Program-made: the position numbers and the translations under genes
The notes under the pieces: generated by a model
The model's database searches: none
What the model was told of the DNA's origin: nothing
What the model saw: the letters and a program-made list of their open reading frames with translations, nothing else
From: Tenacibaculum adriaticum
Lineage (GTDB): Bacteria; Bacteroidota; Bacteroidia; Flavobacteriales; Flavobacteriaceae
Length of the DNA: 64,000 bases
Assembly (NCBI RefSeq): GCF_008124875.1
Contig: NZ_VNIA01000001.1
Location: 884,721 to 948,720 of the forward strand
Direction of reading: 5' to 3'
Shown: in pieces, positions 7,887 to 15,257 of the stretch
Layout of the letters: each line of letters begins with the position of its first letter
How positions within the stretch are numbered: the stretch's first letter is position 1

Positions 7887-8849
7887 ATGTCAGATAAAAA
7901 TATAAAGACAGATTTAAATGATTGCTATTGTAGAGGAGTAAAGCCGACTGTAGCATTCGAATACATCATTAGAATTAATGATAATGAGCTCTCAGTGAAA
8001 GAGCAAAAAATAACAGGTATCAAATTACATGAATTAGAAGGAACTAGTTCCGATACACATTTCATAAAAATGGTTACTAAAGAAGGTAAGATAGATATCG
8101 GTCCATTGATTGAGGTGGATTTGACTGAGTGCGGAATTGAAAGATTTATCATTTTGCCTTATGAACAGCAAGAAATTGACTTAGAAGATTGTTTTTGCAA
8201 AGGAGTAAAACCTGTGATTACTTTTAAGTATCTCTTGAAAATCAACAGGGAAAAGTATTCTACCGAGAAGGAGAAACTTTCTAGGGAAGAAATTCTTCAA
8301 CTTGCAGGGAAAGACCCTAAAACACATCGTCTAAGAATGTTTACCAAAGGAGGTAAACAGATAATAGAAGAAGGGCAAATTATTGACCTTACAGAATGTG
8401 GAGTAGAGAGGTTTGTTTACGAGGAAATAGATTGTACAGAAGGTTTTTTAAGTTCAGACTTTAATTTGATTACTGATTCGGATAGGTTATTCTTATCAAG
8501 TTTACCTAACGAAGTTAATGTAATTAATGAGAGAAATCTGAACTGGATAGTAATTAGAGGTTATGAATTACCTAAAGGCTACAATGTCAAACAAGCAGAT
8601 ATTGCTATTTTGATTCCACCTCAATATCCAACAACTCAGCTGGATATGGTCTATTTCCATCCTGCCTTGCGAAGAACAGATGGGCAACCTATAGGAGCTC
8701 TTAGTAATCAAGCTATAGAAGGAAAAGTATATCAACGTTGGTCAAGACATCGTAAACCATCTAATAGATGGAATTCTGAGATTGATGATGTAGAGTCTCA
8801 TTTAGATTTGATGATGAACTGTCTTAAAGCAGAATTTGATAAACGTTAA
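7887..8849 (+). CDS. Tandem ubiquitin-like (multiubiquitin) domains fused to E2-family-E domain
   Basis: A 320-residue fusion. Residues about 9-90 and 98-180 are two clear internal repeats. Each starts D-x-x-DC-x-C-x-GVKP and ends IDLTECGVERF or its counterpart VDLTECGIERF; this is the beta-grasp multiubiquitin type. Residues about 185-320 resemble the prokaryotic E2 family E: LPKGYN, a long PP-x-YPTTQLDMVYFHP stretch and a C-terminal W-x-RH...W...D-x-x-SHL motif. Around the E2 HP motif (H258-P259) no cysteine follows at the classical position, and the Ubl ends lack a Gly-Gly. It is the first gene of a three-gene operon with the JAB/E1 and DUF6527 genes, 11 bases apart. Role inferred: modifier and carrier of a bacterial ubiquitin-like conjugation system, probably antiviral. 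Confidence 0.82.
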   Translation: MSDKNIKTDLNDCYCRGVKPTVAFEYIIRINDNELSVKEQKITGIKLHELEGTSSDTHFIKMVTKEGKIDIGPLIEVDLTECGIERFIILPYEQQEIDLEDCFCKGVKPVITFKYLLKINREKYSTEKEKLSREEILQLAGKDPKTHRLRMFTKGGKQIIEEGQIIDLTECGVERFVYEEIDCTEGFLSSDFNLITDSDRLFLSSLPNEVNVINERNLNWIVIRGYELPKGYNVKQADIAILIPPQYPTTQLDMVYFHPALRRTDGQPIGALSNQAIEGKVYQRWSRHRKPSNRWNSEIDDVESHLDLMMNCLKAEFDKR

Positions 8850-8860
8850 TTCTTTTCATT

Positions 8861-10240
8861 ATGCATATTAAAATTACAGAGAAGATGCATCAAGAGCTAA
8901 AAAACCATCTTCATAGTGGAGATGGTTTGGAAGCTATTGCGTTTGCATTATGTGGTAGACATTCATTTGAAGGACAAGAGTTTTTATTAACTCACAAAAT
9001 CCTACTAATAGAATATGAAAGATGTATTAGAGAAGTAAATACAGTTTCTTGGAAGACTATAGATTTAGAACCTTTTTTAGAAGAGGCTGCGGAAAAAGGG
9101 TTAGGAATTGTTAAGTTTCATTCTCACTTTATACAGGGTTCTGAATTTTCGGAGTTAGATGATAAATCTGATGTTTCAGTTTTTGATACTGTTTATAGTT
9201 GGGTAAATGGGGATAATCAACACGCAAGTATAGTAATGTATCCTAATGGTTCTATGAAAGGAAGAATTGTAACTCCTGCTTTGACTTTCGAGAATGTGGA
9301 AAAAATATCGGTAATAGGAAATAGCGTAACAAACTATTGTTATACCACTAAGTCTCAAATAGAACAATCATTTATTAGAAATGCCCAAGCTTTTGGAGAA
9401 AAAACGGTAAAACAACTTAGTACGATGAAGATTGGAGTAGTTGGCTGTTCTGGGACTGGTAGCCCAGTAATTGAACAACTATATCGTTTAGGAGTAGGAC
9501 ATCTAGTTCTTGTAGATTCAGACCATGTAGGGGTTGAAAATTTAAACAGAATAATTTCTTCTAAAAAATCTGATGCAGAAGCCAAACGATTAAAAGTTGA
9601 AGTGATAAGAGATCATATACAGAGTGTAGATATTGGAACAAAAGTAACAAGTTATACAAATCTCCTGCAAGAGTCTAGGCAAGTGGTTGATGATTTGGCT
9701 AGTTGTGATTATTTGTTTGGTTGTATGGATTCAGTAGAAGGAAGGCACTATTTAAATTTAATCTCTACAAATTATCTCGTCCCACTTACCGATATTGGTG
9801 TAAAATTAATGGCAGATGGAAATGGAGGTATTAACTCAATAGTTGGCAATATTCATTATGTATATTCTGGTTCCCAAACTTTATTAGAAAGAGGGGTTTA
9901 TACGGCAACTCAATTAGCAGAAGAAAGTCTAAAGAGAATTTCTCCAGAAGAGCATCAGAATAGACAAGTATATTTTAATAACGTGGAGGTAGATAGTCCA
10001 GCAGTAATTAGTGTAAATACTCTTTGTTCCTCCATAGCGGTAAACGATATGTTAGGAAGGTTACATCCTTACAGATTTCAAGACAATGTTAAATACTCAA
10101 CAACCGTAATAAATTTGACTGACTGGGATTTTAATTATTACTCTGTATCTGAAACTAAAGAAAAACTACACTATAGAAATATAGGTGTAGGAAATCTTGA
10201 ACCTAATTTCAATATTTATGTTAATGAAAAGAATAATTAG
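8861..10240 (+). CDS. JAB deubiquitinase-like / ThiF-type E1 fusion
   Basis: A 459-residue two-domain enzyme. The N-terminal JAB/JAMM peptidase has E24 and the exact motif HSH-x7-S-x2-D (H87, H89, S97, D100), the zinc and catalytic set used to cut isopeptides or process Ubl precursors. From about residue 188 comes a ThiF/E1 adenylation domain: GVVGCSGTGSP nucleotide loop, acidic D219 at the end of strand 2, ENLNR (226-230), and FGCMDS with D290. Such E1 domains adenylate the Ubl C-terminus. A dedicated E1 transthiolation cysteine cannot be assigned with confidence. Fusion of E1 and JAB with a neighbouring Ubl/E2 is known from bacterial ubiquitin-like operons (Bil, Bub, CBASS Cap2/Cap3 are relatives); no CD-NTase or effector is next to it. 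Confidence 0.88.
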   Translation: MHIKITEKMHQELKNHLHSGDGLEAIAFALCGRHSFEGQEFLLTHKILLIEYERCIREVNTVSWKTIDLEPFLEEAAEKGLGIVKFHSHFIQGSEFSELDDKSDVSVFDTVYSWVNGDNQHASIVMYPNGSMKGRIVTPALTFENVEKISVIGNSVTNYCYTTKSQIEQSFIRNAQAFGEKTVKQLSTMKIGVVGCSGTGSPVIEQLYRLGVGHLVLVDSDHVGVENLNRIISSKKSDAEAKRLKVEVIRDHIQSVDIGTKVTSYTNLLQESRQVVDDLASCDYLFGCMDSVEGRHYLNLISTNYLVPLTDIGVKLMADGNGGINSIVGNIHYVYSGSQTLLERGVYTATQLAEESLKRISPEEHQNRQVYFNNVEVDSPAVISVNTLCSSIAVNDMLGRLHPYRFQDNVKYSTTVINLTDWDFNYYSVSETKEKLHYRNIGVGNLEPNFNIYVNEKNN

Positions 10241-10565
10241 ATGGTTTAAACAATTTGTTTCTGGATTATCTGGAAATCAGTATTTAAAATACAAGTTCAA
10301 GATTGTAAAAGAACTTCCTCAACATCCAGAGGATAATGTTTTTTATATAGAAGGTGATAAGAATAAGAATGATTTTTGGTATGGTCAAATGAAATGCCCT
10401 TGCGGATGTAATGATACATTGACTTTAAACCTTATTGATGATGTAAAACCGTGCTGGAGTGTTCATATTATTGATAATAAAATCTCTTTAGCCCCATCTG
10501 TTTGGAGAACTAAGAATTGCAAGAGTCATTTTTGGTTGAGGGAAGGTTTAATTAAATGGGTTTAA
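10224..10565 (+). CDS. DUF6527-family zinc-ribbon-like protein
   Basis: A 113-residue protein read from the ATG at 10224, which overlaps the end of the JAB/E1 gene by 17 bases; starts at 10197 and 10218 would also be open but overlap more. A basic hydrophobic N-terminus (IIRWFKQFVSGL) is followed by a probable metal-binding core, KCPCGCNDTL, and a later NCKSHFWLREG, giving a C-x-C-x-C ... C-x-x-H set, together with PSVW. This pattern matches DUF6527, which is recurrently found next to bacterial Ubl/E1/JAB genes. Its function is unknown; a zinc ribbon here could recruit or be the target of conjugation. Last gene before a strong terminator. Confidence 0.8.
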   Translation: MKRIIRWFKQFVSGLSGNQYLKYKFKIVKELPQHPEDNVFYIEGDKNKNDFWYGQMKCPCGCNDTLTLNLIDDVKPCWSVHIIDNKISLAPSVWRTKNCKSHFWLREGLIKWV

Positions 10566-10580
10566 TAATCAAATTAATCA

Positions 10581-10613
10581 AGTGTAATAGAATAATTTCT
10601 ATTGCACTTTTTT
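10581..10613 (+). terminator. Intrinsic terminator of the ubiquitin-like operon
   Basis: AGTGTAATAGAA (10581-10592), a four-base loop and TTCTATTGCACT (10597-10608) form a 12-base stem with one G-U type pair, followed by a T run to 10613. It lies 15 bases after the DUF6527 stop. Confidence 0.85.
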
Positions 10614-10887
10614 CTTTTCATTCAAAATGAAAAATTATTGCAGCGCAACTTCCTTCTACTATCTTTTTGAATAAAACGGTCTTTACAAAATCTTGAACTC
10701 TTTCTTTTAGCTCGTGTAAGCCCTTTTATACTCAATGTCGAATTTCGTATAACGTAGATATATAGTTCTACAAATACCTACATATCTATATGCTATCTAA
10801 ACATTACATAGAAATTTTTTCCATTGGTTTAAACATTGTGATTTTTTTACTTCTGGTCATCTTACTTCCTGTAATTTTTTCTTTTTT

Positions 10888-11039
10888 AAGTGTTCTATTT
10901 TGTTGGGTTCTGGCTTGTTAAAGTTTCCTTTTATTAAAAAGTGTCTAATTTGTATAATTTTTGTTTTACGAAAAATTACATTCCTTTTTTAGTCAAAAAG
11001 TGTAGAATTGTGTCGAATTTTGGTTTAAACCAAAATTAC
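10888..11039. repeat. Iteron-like direct repeats
   Basis: Two imperfect direct repeats of about 45 bases lie at 10936-10979 and 10995-11039. Both run AAAAAGTGT...AATT...GT...AATTTT(T/G)GTTT...AAAATTAC. A third partial copy of the AAGTGT...TATTTTGT core lies at 10888. Each full copy contains an inverted repeat (AATTTTT...AAAAATT in the first). The remaining gap, 10614-10887, shows no gene. Repeats of this kind are typical of replication or regulatory binding sites of mobile elements; the function here is unproven. Confidence 0.6.
11016..11037. repeat. Perfect 22-base palindrome at the 3' end of the DUF488-like gene
   Basis: AATTTTGGTTT followed by AAACCAAAATT is a perfect palindrome inside the second iteron-like repeat. 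It overlaps the stop codon of the 11025-11759 gene. It is not followed by a T run on either strand, so a protein-binding site is more likely than a terminator. Confidence 0.65.
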
Positions 11040-11759
11040 TCTATTTATTAAATCTACATCCTCGTTCTTGTTATCGCAAGGGTGTTCCCAATACTTGTAG
11101 TTGTTATAATAAAACACCCTGTACATAACCCCTTCAAATATTTCTAATTCGCCGAAATAGCGAATGTGAGAAACTAGCTTTAAAAATAACTGATCATCTT
11201 TTATGTCCTTTCTTAAAGTATAGGAGTGAGGATTATTCGGCATAGTTTTAGCAAATATCCAGTTGCATTTCTGCAATGTTTGACCAACAAACTTATTGGT
11301 TAGGTTGTGGTGTCCTCTAGATTTATACTCATTGTGTCTCCAGAGCTCTTTTTGGAGTTGCATATCAATTTTTTCATTGTTTGCTACAGGAATGTTGTTA
11401 GAAACTAGGAAGTCTCTCAAAATGTGTCTATAGCAAAAGTCCTGCTCTATACCATGACCACATAATGCTATTTTAGTTTTGCTGTGAGTTTTAGATAGCT
11501 TAATGAAAGTAGAAGTAATCCTATCCAGTCTTATCCTTTTCAAATTATCTTGATAAAGTAAGTAGCAAGCTAAATAGTCTCTAGCTCTTTCATTATGATA
11601 GTTTCTAAATGTATTTAAACCTCTTATTCTTTCTACATTCTCTTTACTCTTGTAGTTACCATATACTTTTCCTACTACGCTTATAGGAATGTAATCGTTC
11701 TCTAATAATCGTTCTATTTCTTTAAAACTACTAGTAATTATCTCTAAATTATCCATCAT
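11025..11759 (-). CDS. Hypothetical protein, weakly DUF488-like
   Basis: A 244-residue protein. Residues about 30-140 resemble DUF488: an N-terminal RGLNTFRNYH segment, a central helical part, then KIALCGHGIEQDFCYRHILR, comparable to the L-x-C-x-E-x-x-x-x-CHR-x-x-(L) signature of that family. The C-terminal third is aromatic-rich (YRVFYYNNYKYWEHPC). This assignment is from the motif only and is weak. It lies 65 bases downstream of the wHTH-like gene in the same orientation, and its stop lies inside an iteron-like palindrome. Both genes look like accessory-element cargo with no recognisable enzyme domain. Confidence 0.4.
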   Translation of the reverse strand: MMDNLEIITSSFKEIERLLENDYIPISVVGKVYGNYKSKENVERIRGLNTFRNYHNERARDYLACYLLYQDNLKRIRLDRITSTFIKLSKTHSKTKIALCGHGIEQDFCYRHILRDFLVSNNIPVANNEKIDMQLQKELWRHNEYKSRGHHNLTNKFVGQTLQKCNWIFAKTMPNNPHSYTLRKDIKDDQLFLKLVSHIRYFGELEIFEGVMYRVFYYNNYKYWEHPCDNKNEDVDLINRVILV

Positions 11760-11776
11760 AATAGTATTTTGCTGTA

Positions 11777-11792
11777 GAATCCAATTGGATTC
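11777..11792. repeat. 16-base perfect palindrome upstream of the DUF488-like gene
   Basis: GAATCCAATTGGATTC lies in the short gap between the two minus-strand genes, 18 bases before the start at 11759. Its position suggests an operator for that gene. Confidence 0.4.
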
Positions 11793-11824
11793 ATTGTTTC
11801 TATCTATGTAGCCAAAGCTACCTT

Positions 11825-12595
11825 TTACTTTTTTTCGTTGAATTTGTAGCGTTTCCTTTTGGTGCTAATTAGTGCCATGAACATATCAGACTCAACAATT
11901 CTGATGTGTTTACCATTAGTTCTTAATCTGCCAGAAATCTCTGGGCAGGATTTTTTCAAGCTTTGTAAATGTTCTATACCTATCCTTTCGCCAGATACAT
12001 CTAGCATGAATGGTATATTACTCCTACATGTAACAAGTTTAGTTTTTAGAGCAGATTGTTTTATGTTGTTTGCTGTAGAGATACTTACACCTAATCTCTT
12101 TGCCAAATAGCTTATTGGCATTGAATGAAAACCTTTAGTGTAAAAATCCCAATTCTTCTCTATGGGGTCGACCAAATTTGACACCGATTGGTTTTTCTTA
12201 TCTGTTCTGATTTTCAGTTTTAGGTAGTAAATAACTACTACAGCACAACAAAAGTTTCTAAATGAAGCATAGTCATCATCTTCAAAGATAATTGATGAGT
12301 GTGGTAGCAAGTCTAGTTTGTAACACAGCTCTCTGTAGCCAGACACTCTATATACTTGCCTTTTACTATCAACAGTAATCCACTTATTTTTAATTAACCA
12401 TTTTAAAGCTGTCTGCACCCATCTTTTTGACTTTCCTATGTCAGTAGCCCAAGTATCCAGTTGATTTGGATTAGAGCTAATGTATCCGCTAGAGATTTGT
12501 TTAAAGTAGACGTATAACATTAAATGATTCACTTTTCCATGAATTAAAGCATATTGGCAAAGCATTACAGGTATGGTAGTGTAGATAGGTTTCAT
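11825..12595 (-). CDS. Hypothetical protein with predicted winged-helix regions
   Basis: A 256-residue protein of unknown family. Two stretches look like helix-turn-helix DNA-binding segments: DTWATDIGKSKRWVQTALKW, with KNKWITVDSKRQVYRVSG as a possible wing, and SYLAKRLGVSISTANNIKQS near residue 170. The arrangement recalls initiator or DnaD-like winged-helix proteins of plasmids and phages, but I see no conclusive motif. It heads a two-gene minus-strand unit with the 11025-11759 gene, next to iteron-like repeats on one side and inverted repeats around its start on the other. An element replication or copy-control protein is one possibility, unproven. Confidence 0.45.
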   Translation of the reverse strand: MKPIYTTIPVMLCQYALIHGKVNHLMLYVYFKQISSGYISSNPNQLDTWATDIGKSKRWVQTALKWLIKNKWITVDSKRQVYRVSGYRELCYKLDLLPHSSIIFEDDDYASFRNFCCAVVVIYYLKLKIRTDKKNQSVSNLVDPIEKNWDFYTKGFHSMPISYLAKRLGVSISTANNIKQSALKTKLVTCRSNIPFMLDVSGERIGIEHLQSLKKSCPEISGRLRTNGKHIRIVESDMFMALISTKRKRYKFNEKK

Positions 12596-12596
12596 A

Positions 12597-12700
12597 CTCT
12601 ATTATCAACTTGATTATTAACTAATAGAGTAGGGTATAAACCAGACTCTTCTAGTACTGGTTTCAACTCATAAAGTTTCTTAAATCCAAGGTATACTTGG
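12597..12700. repeat. Cluster of three inverted repeats
   Basis: Three dyads follow one another: CTCTATTA/TAATAGAG (12597-12604 and 12622-12629), AAACCAG/CTGGTTT (12638-12644 and 12657-12663) and CCAAG-GTATA-CTTGG (12686-12700). The first abuts the start of the 11825-12595 gene. They lie at the right boundary of the accessory region. They may be operators, an attachment or transfer site, or the stems of an RNA ending at the 12731 terminator. Confidence 0.4.
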
Positions 12701-12730
12701 TTCGTGATTTGTATTGTTGGGGCTACTAAT

Positions 12731-12760
12731 AAAAGCTTCACTATTTAGTGAAGCTTTTTT
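12731..12760. terminator. Strong intrinsic terminator
   Basis: AAAAGCTTCACTA, a TT loop and TAGTGAAGCTTTT form a perfect 13-base stem, then T residues on the plus strand. It has no obvious upstream plus-strand gene. It may end a short RNA from 12.6-12.73 kb or be the remnant of the backbone gene into which the accessory region inserted. Confidence 0.75.
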
Positions 12761-12776
12761 ATTTTAATATTCTTAT

Positions 12777-12819
12777 TGAGATTTATCATTTTTTAGACTT
12801 TCTCTTGTGTTTAACTTAG
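12777..12819 (+). promoter_or_regulatory. Regulon promoter 1: Fnr/Crp-like box plus -7 element
   Basis: Box TGAGATTTATCA (12777-12788) and -7 element TAACTTAG (12812-12819, one mismatch to TAnnTTTG) are separated by the same 35-base start-to-start distance as the other sites in this island. It serves the universal stress protein gene at 12848. The box has G at the fourth position, making it the weakest of the set. Confidence 0.6.
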
Positions 12820-12847
12820 CTTCTAGTTAACCTTTATACAAGCTATT

Positions 12848-13702
12848 ATGAAAGTACTACTTCCTACCGATTTTTCCAACAATGCATTTAATGCTATTGT
12901 ATATGCAGTTGAATTATTAAAAGAAAAAGAATGTATTTTTTATCTTTTAAATACCTACACTCCAATAGTGTATAATTACGATTATAGAATGAGTGCTGGC
13001 GGTGGTTTGGGTAAACTCAGAGATGTTATAAAAGACCATTCAGTTAATAAATTAAAAGAATTAAAGAGTAAGCTAGAAGATAAATATGTATTCACAAACC
13101 ATTCATTTGAAATTATTTCATCATTTAACACCTTTTCTGAAGAAATTAAAGAAAGGGTAGAAGAGCTAGCGATTGATGTAATTATTATGGGAACCAAGGG
13201 TGCATCTGGAGTAAAAGAAGTTTTATTTGGTAGTAACACCGTTCATATTATTAAAAATAGTAAATGTCCTGTTATAGCAGTACCAGATGAATATAGTTTT
13301 GAAAAGCCAAAGAATATATTGTTTCCAACAGATTTTAATATTGACTATTCGGAAGATCAATTATTGGTATACAAAACGATAGCGAATTTATACAATGCTA
13401 AACTACATATTTTACATGCTTCTCGAGACAGAGATTTGAATAGTAAAGAGAAAATAAATAAAGAAAAACTACAAACAATTTTAGGCGATTTAAAACATCA
13501 AACTCATATTGTGCGAGATCAGGAAATTCCCTTGGCAATTAATGAGTTTCAAAATAATCATCATATTGAATTGCTAATGATGGTAAATAACAAACATTCT
13601 TTTTTCGAAAACTTATTTTTTAAACCAGTAATTAACCAGATAGGGTTTCATTTAAGTACCCCTTTTTTGGTAATACCTACAAAAGAGAAGAACCAGATGT
13701 AG
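12848..13702 (+). CDS. Universal stress protein, tandem UspA domains
   Basis: A 284-residue protein with two UspA folds. The N-terminal domain (about 1-145) has the full motif set: KVLLPTDFS at the start, then VIIMGTKGASGVKEVLFGSN and NSKCPVIAVP, the G-x2-G-x9-G-(S/T) nucleotide-binding loop. The C-terminal domain (about 150-284) begins ILFPTDFN and has lost the glycine loop. Tandem UspA proteins of this type are cytoplasmic ATP-binding stress and starvation factors. It is a monocistronic first member of the island, one of four paralogues here (others at 32134, 34636 and 40648), all with the same promoter box. Confidence 0.93.
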   Translation: MKVLLPTDFSNNAFNAIVYAVELLKEKECIFYLLNTYTPIVYNYDYRMSAGGGLGKLRDVIKDHSVNKLKELKSKLEDKYVFTNHSFEIISSFNTFSEEIKERVEELAIDVIIMGTKGASGVKEVLFGSNTVHIIKNSKCPVIAVPDEYSFEKPKNILFPTDFNIDYSEDQLLVYKTIANLYNAKLHILHASRDRDLNSKEKINKEKLQTILGDLKHQTHIVRDQEIPLAINEFQNNHHIELLMMVNNKHSFFENLFFKPVINQIGFHLSTPFLVIPTKEKNQM

Positions 13703-13721
13703 TGTTTCAAAGAAGCAAATA

Positions 13722-14654
13722 TTACTTTTTATACTGATAAATATCTTTCAGGATAACTTTTTCACTGTTTTCATTAACAACATTTAAATTATAGCGAATT
13801 ATTACTTTTGTATTGATAGGAGCATGATAATAAATAACCCAAGCATCAGCTTCGTTTGTTCCAATACAACCATTAGAATATGCTTTTCCTAAAGTAACCG
13901 GATTTGTGGTTGGGTGAATTAATTGTCCATGGCGAATTCCATTTATTTCTGTTTCAAGAAAGGGAATTTGAGGCAACTTAGTTACTTTATTATCATCTCT
14001 TTTGGTTACAAAATATCGATGATTATCCGAAGGATTAATATATGCAGGATCTCGAACATAATCAACAATTTTTCCCGTACCTATTTTAGTTTTTAAGTCT
14101 TGAATTCTACCAGACATTTCAAGATATTTCTCTTCATTTCTTCCAACACGCACAGGAAATTCATATAGTTGCAAAGAATCTTCAAAGATTCGAAGCTTAA
14201 ATTCTGGAATATTAATATCGATTACTGTCTTTTGAAAAGAGTCAAATATTTTTTTAGCTAAAACAGAATCTGGCAAAATTAAATTTGCTCCTTTCGGTAA
14301 AACAATCATATCTTTTTGATTGTAAACAAAAGAATCTCGAGCTTTCATTCTGTAATAATCGGTGTTTTGGAGAGTGTCAATTATCCACGAATTTGCTCTT
14401 ACTAAAAGATGTTCAGTTAATTTATAAGAAGTTAATGAATCATATTTTTCAACAATAGAATCTAAATATTGAAAATAATTTCTCACGGTAATATTCTTAA
14501 CAACAAAAAGTTTCTCTTTTGATTCATGATTACTAATAGATGTGTCATTTAAAACAGTATTAATAACAGGTATTCTATATTTTTTCGAAGAACTAAATTT
14601 TATGAGAGCTATTAAGAATATTACTGTGAGAAATAAATGGCTAAATTTTATCAT
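13722..14654 (-). CDS. L,D-transpeptidase (YkuD domain)
   Basis: A 310-residue envelope enzyme that cross-links or modifies peptidoglycan by L,D-transpeptidation. An N-terminal hydrophobic segment (FLTVIFLIALIKF) anchors or exports it. The YkuD catalytic region is at about 148-290: H247 in QLIHPTTNP, and C263 in AYSNGCIGT, the S-x-GC-x-(N/G) motif, with Asn replacing the usual His. Product names for such Bacteroidota proteins vary (murein L,D-transpeptidase). It lies 75 bases downstream of the 128-residue gene on the same strand and is probably cotranscribed from the box at 15173-15184. Remodelling of peptidoglycan by L,D-links fits a stress or stationary regulon. Confidence 0.9.
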   Translation of the reverse strand: MIKFSHLFLTVIFLIALIKFSSSKKYRIPVINTVLNDTSISNHESKEKLFVVKNITVRNYFQYLDSIVEKYDSLTSYKLTEHLLVRANSWIIDTLQNTDYYRMKARDSFVYNQKDMIVLPKGANLILPDSVLAKKIFDSFQKTVIDINIPEFKLRIFEDSLQLYEFPVRVGRNEEKYLEMSGRIQDLKTKIGTGKIVDYVRDPAYINPSDNHRYFVTKRDDNKVTKLPQIPFLETEINGIRHGQLIHPTTNPVTLGKAYSNGCIGTNEADAWVIYYHAPINTKVIIRYNLNVVNENSEKVILKDIYQYKK

Positions 14655-14729
14655 TTTAATGGATTATAAAGCTAATGTATTGTTATAGTGATAAAGCAAA
14701 ACTGAACCACATATAATTATTAGTGTTTT

Positions 14730-15116
14730 TTACATATTCTTAGTTAAAAATGAAAAGAAATCTTTTTTTAAATCATTATAAATATGGTGTTGAGTTTCCA
14801 TTTTATCTCTAAAGTTTAAATGTAGTTTATAAAAATTTTTATTAATTACATCTTCGTTGGCTTTGTAATGATTTGCCATGTTTTGTTCATGTGCATTTAT
14901 TTCTTTAATCATTTTGCTAACTTTTTCTTTATGGATGATAAAATTATTTTGAAAATGATCTAATTCTGCCAAAACACTTTTATCAGTCCATCGCTTAGAA
15001 ATTTCTTCCAATCTTTTTTCAAATGAACTTAATTCATCTATCCAAAAAAGAAGTTGATCTTTCCATAGTGTATGTTCAAAATGCAAGTCTGAATTGTATA
15101 CTGTTTGAGTTTTCAT
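14730..15116 (-). CDS. Hypothetical helical-bundle protein (paralogue of 38815-39255)
   Basis: A 128-residue, almost entirely helical and charged cytoplasmic protein with no signal peptide. It begins with an H-T-L-WKDQLLFWIDEL segment similar to the KHWSSELNFIEDEQYFFEEL segment of the gene at 38815. Both carry a later conserved His-rich helix, so they look like distant paralogues. No catalytic motif is recognised; a haemerythrin-like or ferritin-like four-helix bundle is possible because of the regularly spaced His and Glu residues (HFEH, HFQNNFIIHKE, HEQNMANHY), but this is speculative. It has its own regulon promoter and probably leads the L,D-transpeptidase. Confidence 0.7.
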   Translation of the reverse strand: MKTQTVYNSDLHFEHTLWKDQLLFWIDELSSFEKRLEEISKRWTDKSVLAELDHFQNNFIIHKEKVSKMIKEINAHEQNMANHYKANEDVINKNFYKLHLNFRDKMETQHHIYNDLKKDFFSFLTKNM

Positions 15117-15141
15117 AAGATAATTATTTTATTTTTATCTT

Positions 15142-15184
15142 TAAAAGTAAATCGAAAGAGTTGATTTTTAAATGATAATTGTCA
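15142..15184 (-). promoter_or_regulatory. Regulon promoter 2 (leftward, 14730-15116 operon)
   Basis: On the minus strand the box reads TGACAATTATCA (15173-15184) and the -7 element TACTTTTA (15142-15149) begins exactly 35 bases later. It drives the 128-residue gene and probably the L,D-transpeptidase. Confidence 0.7.
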
Positions 15185-15196
15185 TGTAAATCAGAA

Positions 15197-15239
15197 TGAT
15201 TTTTATCATTTTATCATGATGTCTATTGCTATACTTTTG
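15197..15239 (+). promoter_or_regulatory. Regulon promoter 3 (rightward, mla operon)
   Basis: A perfectly symmetric box TGATTTTTATCA (15197-15208, outer palindrome TGAT/ATCA) is followed 35 bases start-to-start by a perfect -7 element TACTTTTG (15232-15239), then mlaE at 15258. It is divergent from promoter 2, with the two boxes 12 bases apart. Confidence 0.8.
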
Positions 15240-15257
15240 ATGAAGCAGTTATAAATT

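Noticed and set aside
8861..10240. CBASS type II operon
   Set aside because: E1, E2-like and JAB parts are present, but no CD-NTase or effector gene is next to them; the multiubiquitin repeats point to a different Ubl operon.
12686..12725. tRNA gene
   Set aside because: GGTTCG and GGGGCTAC look like a T-loop and acceptor end, but the T-stem does not pair and no 5' half is found.
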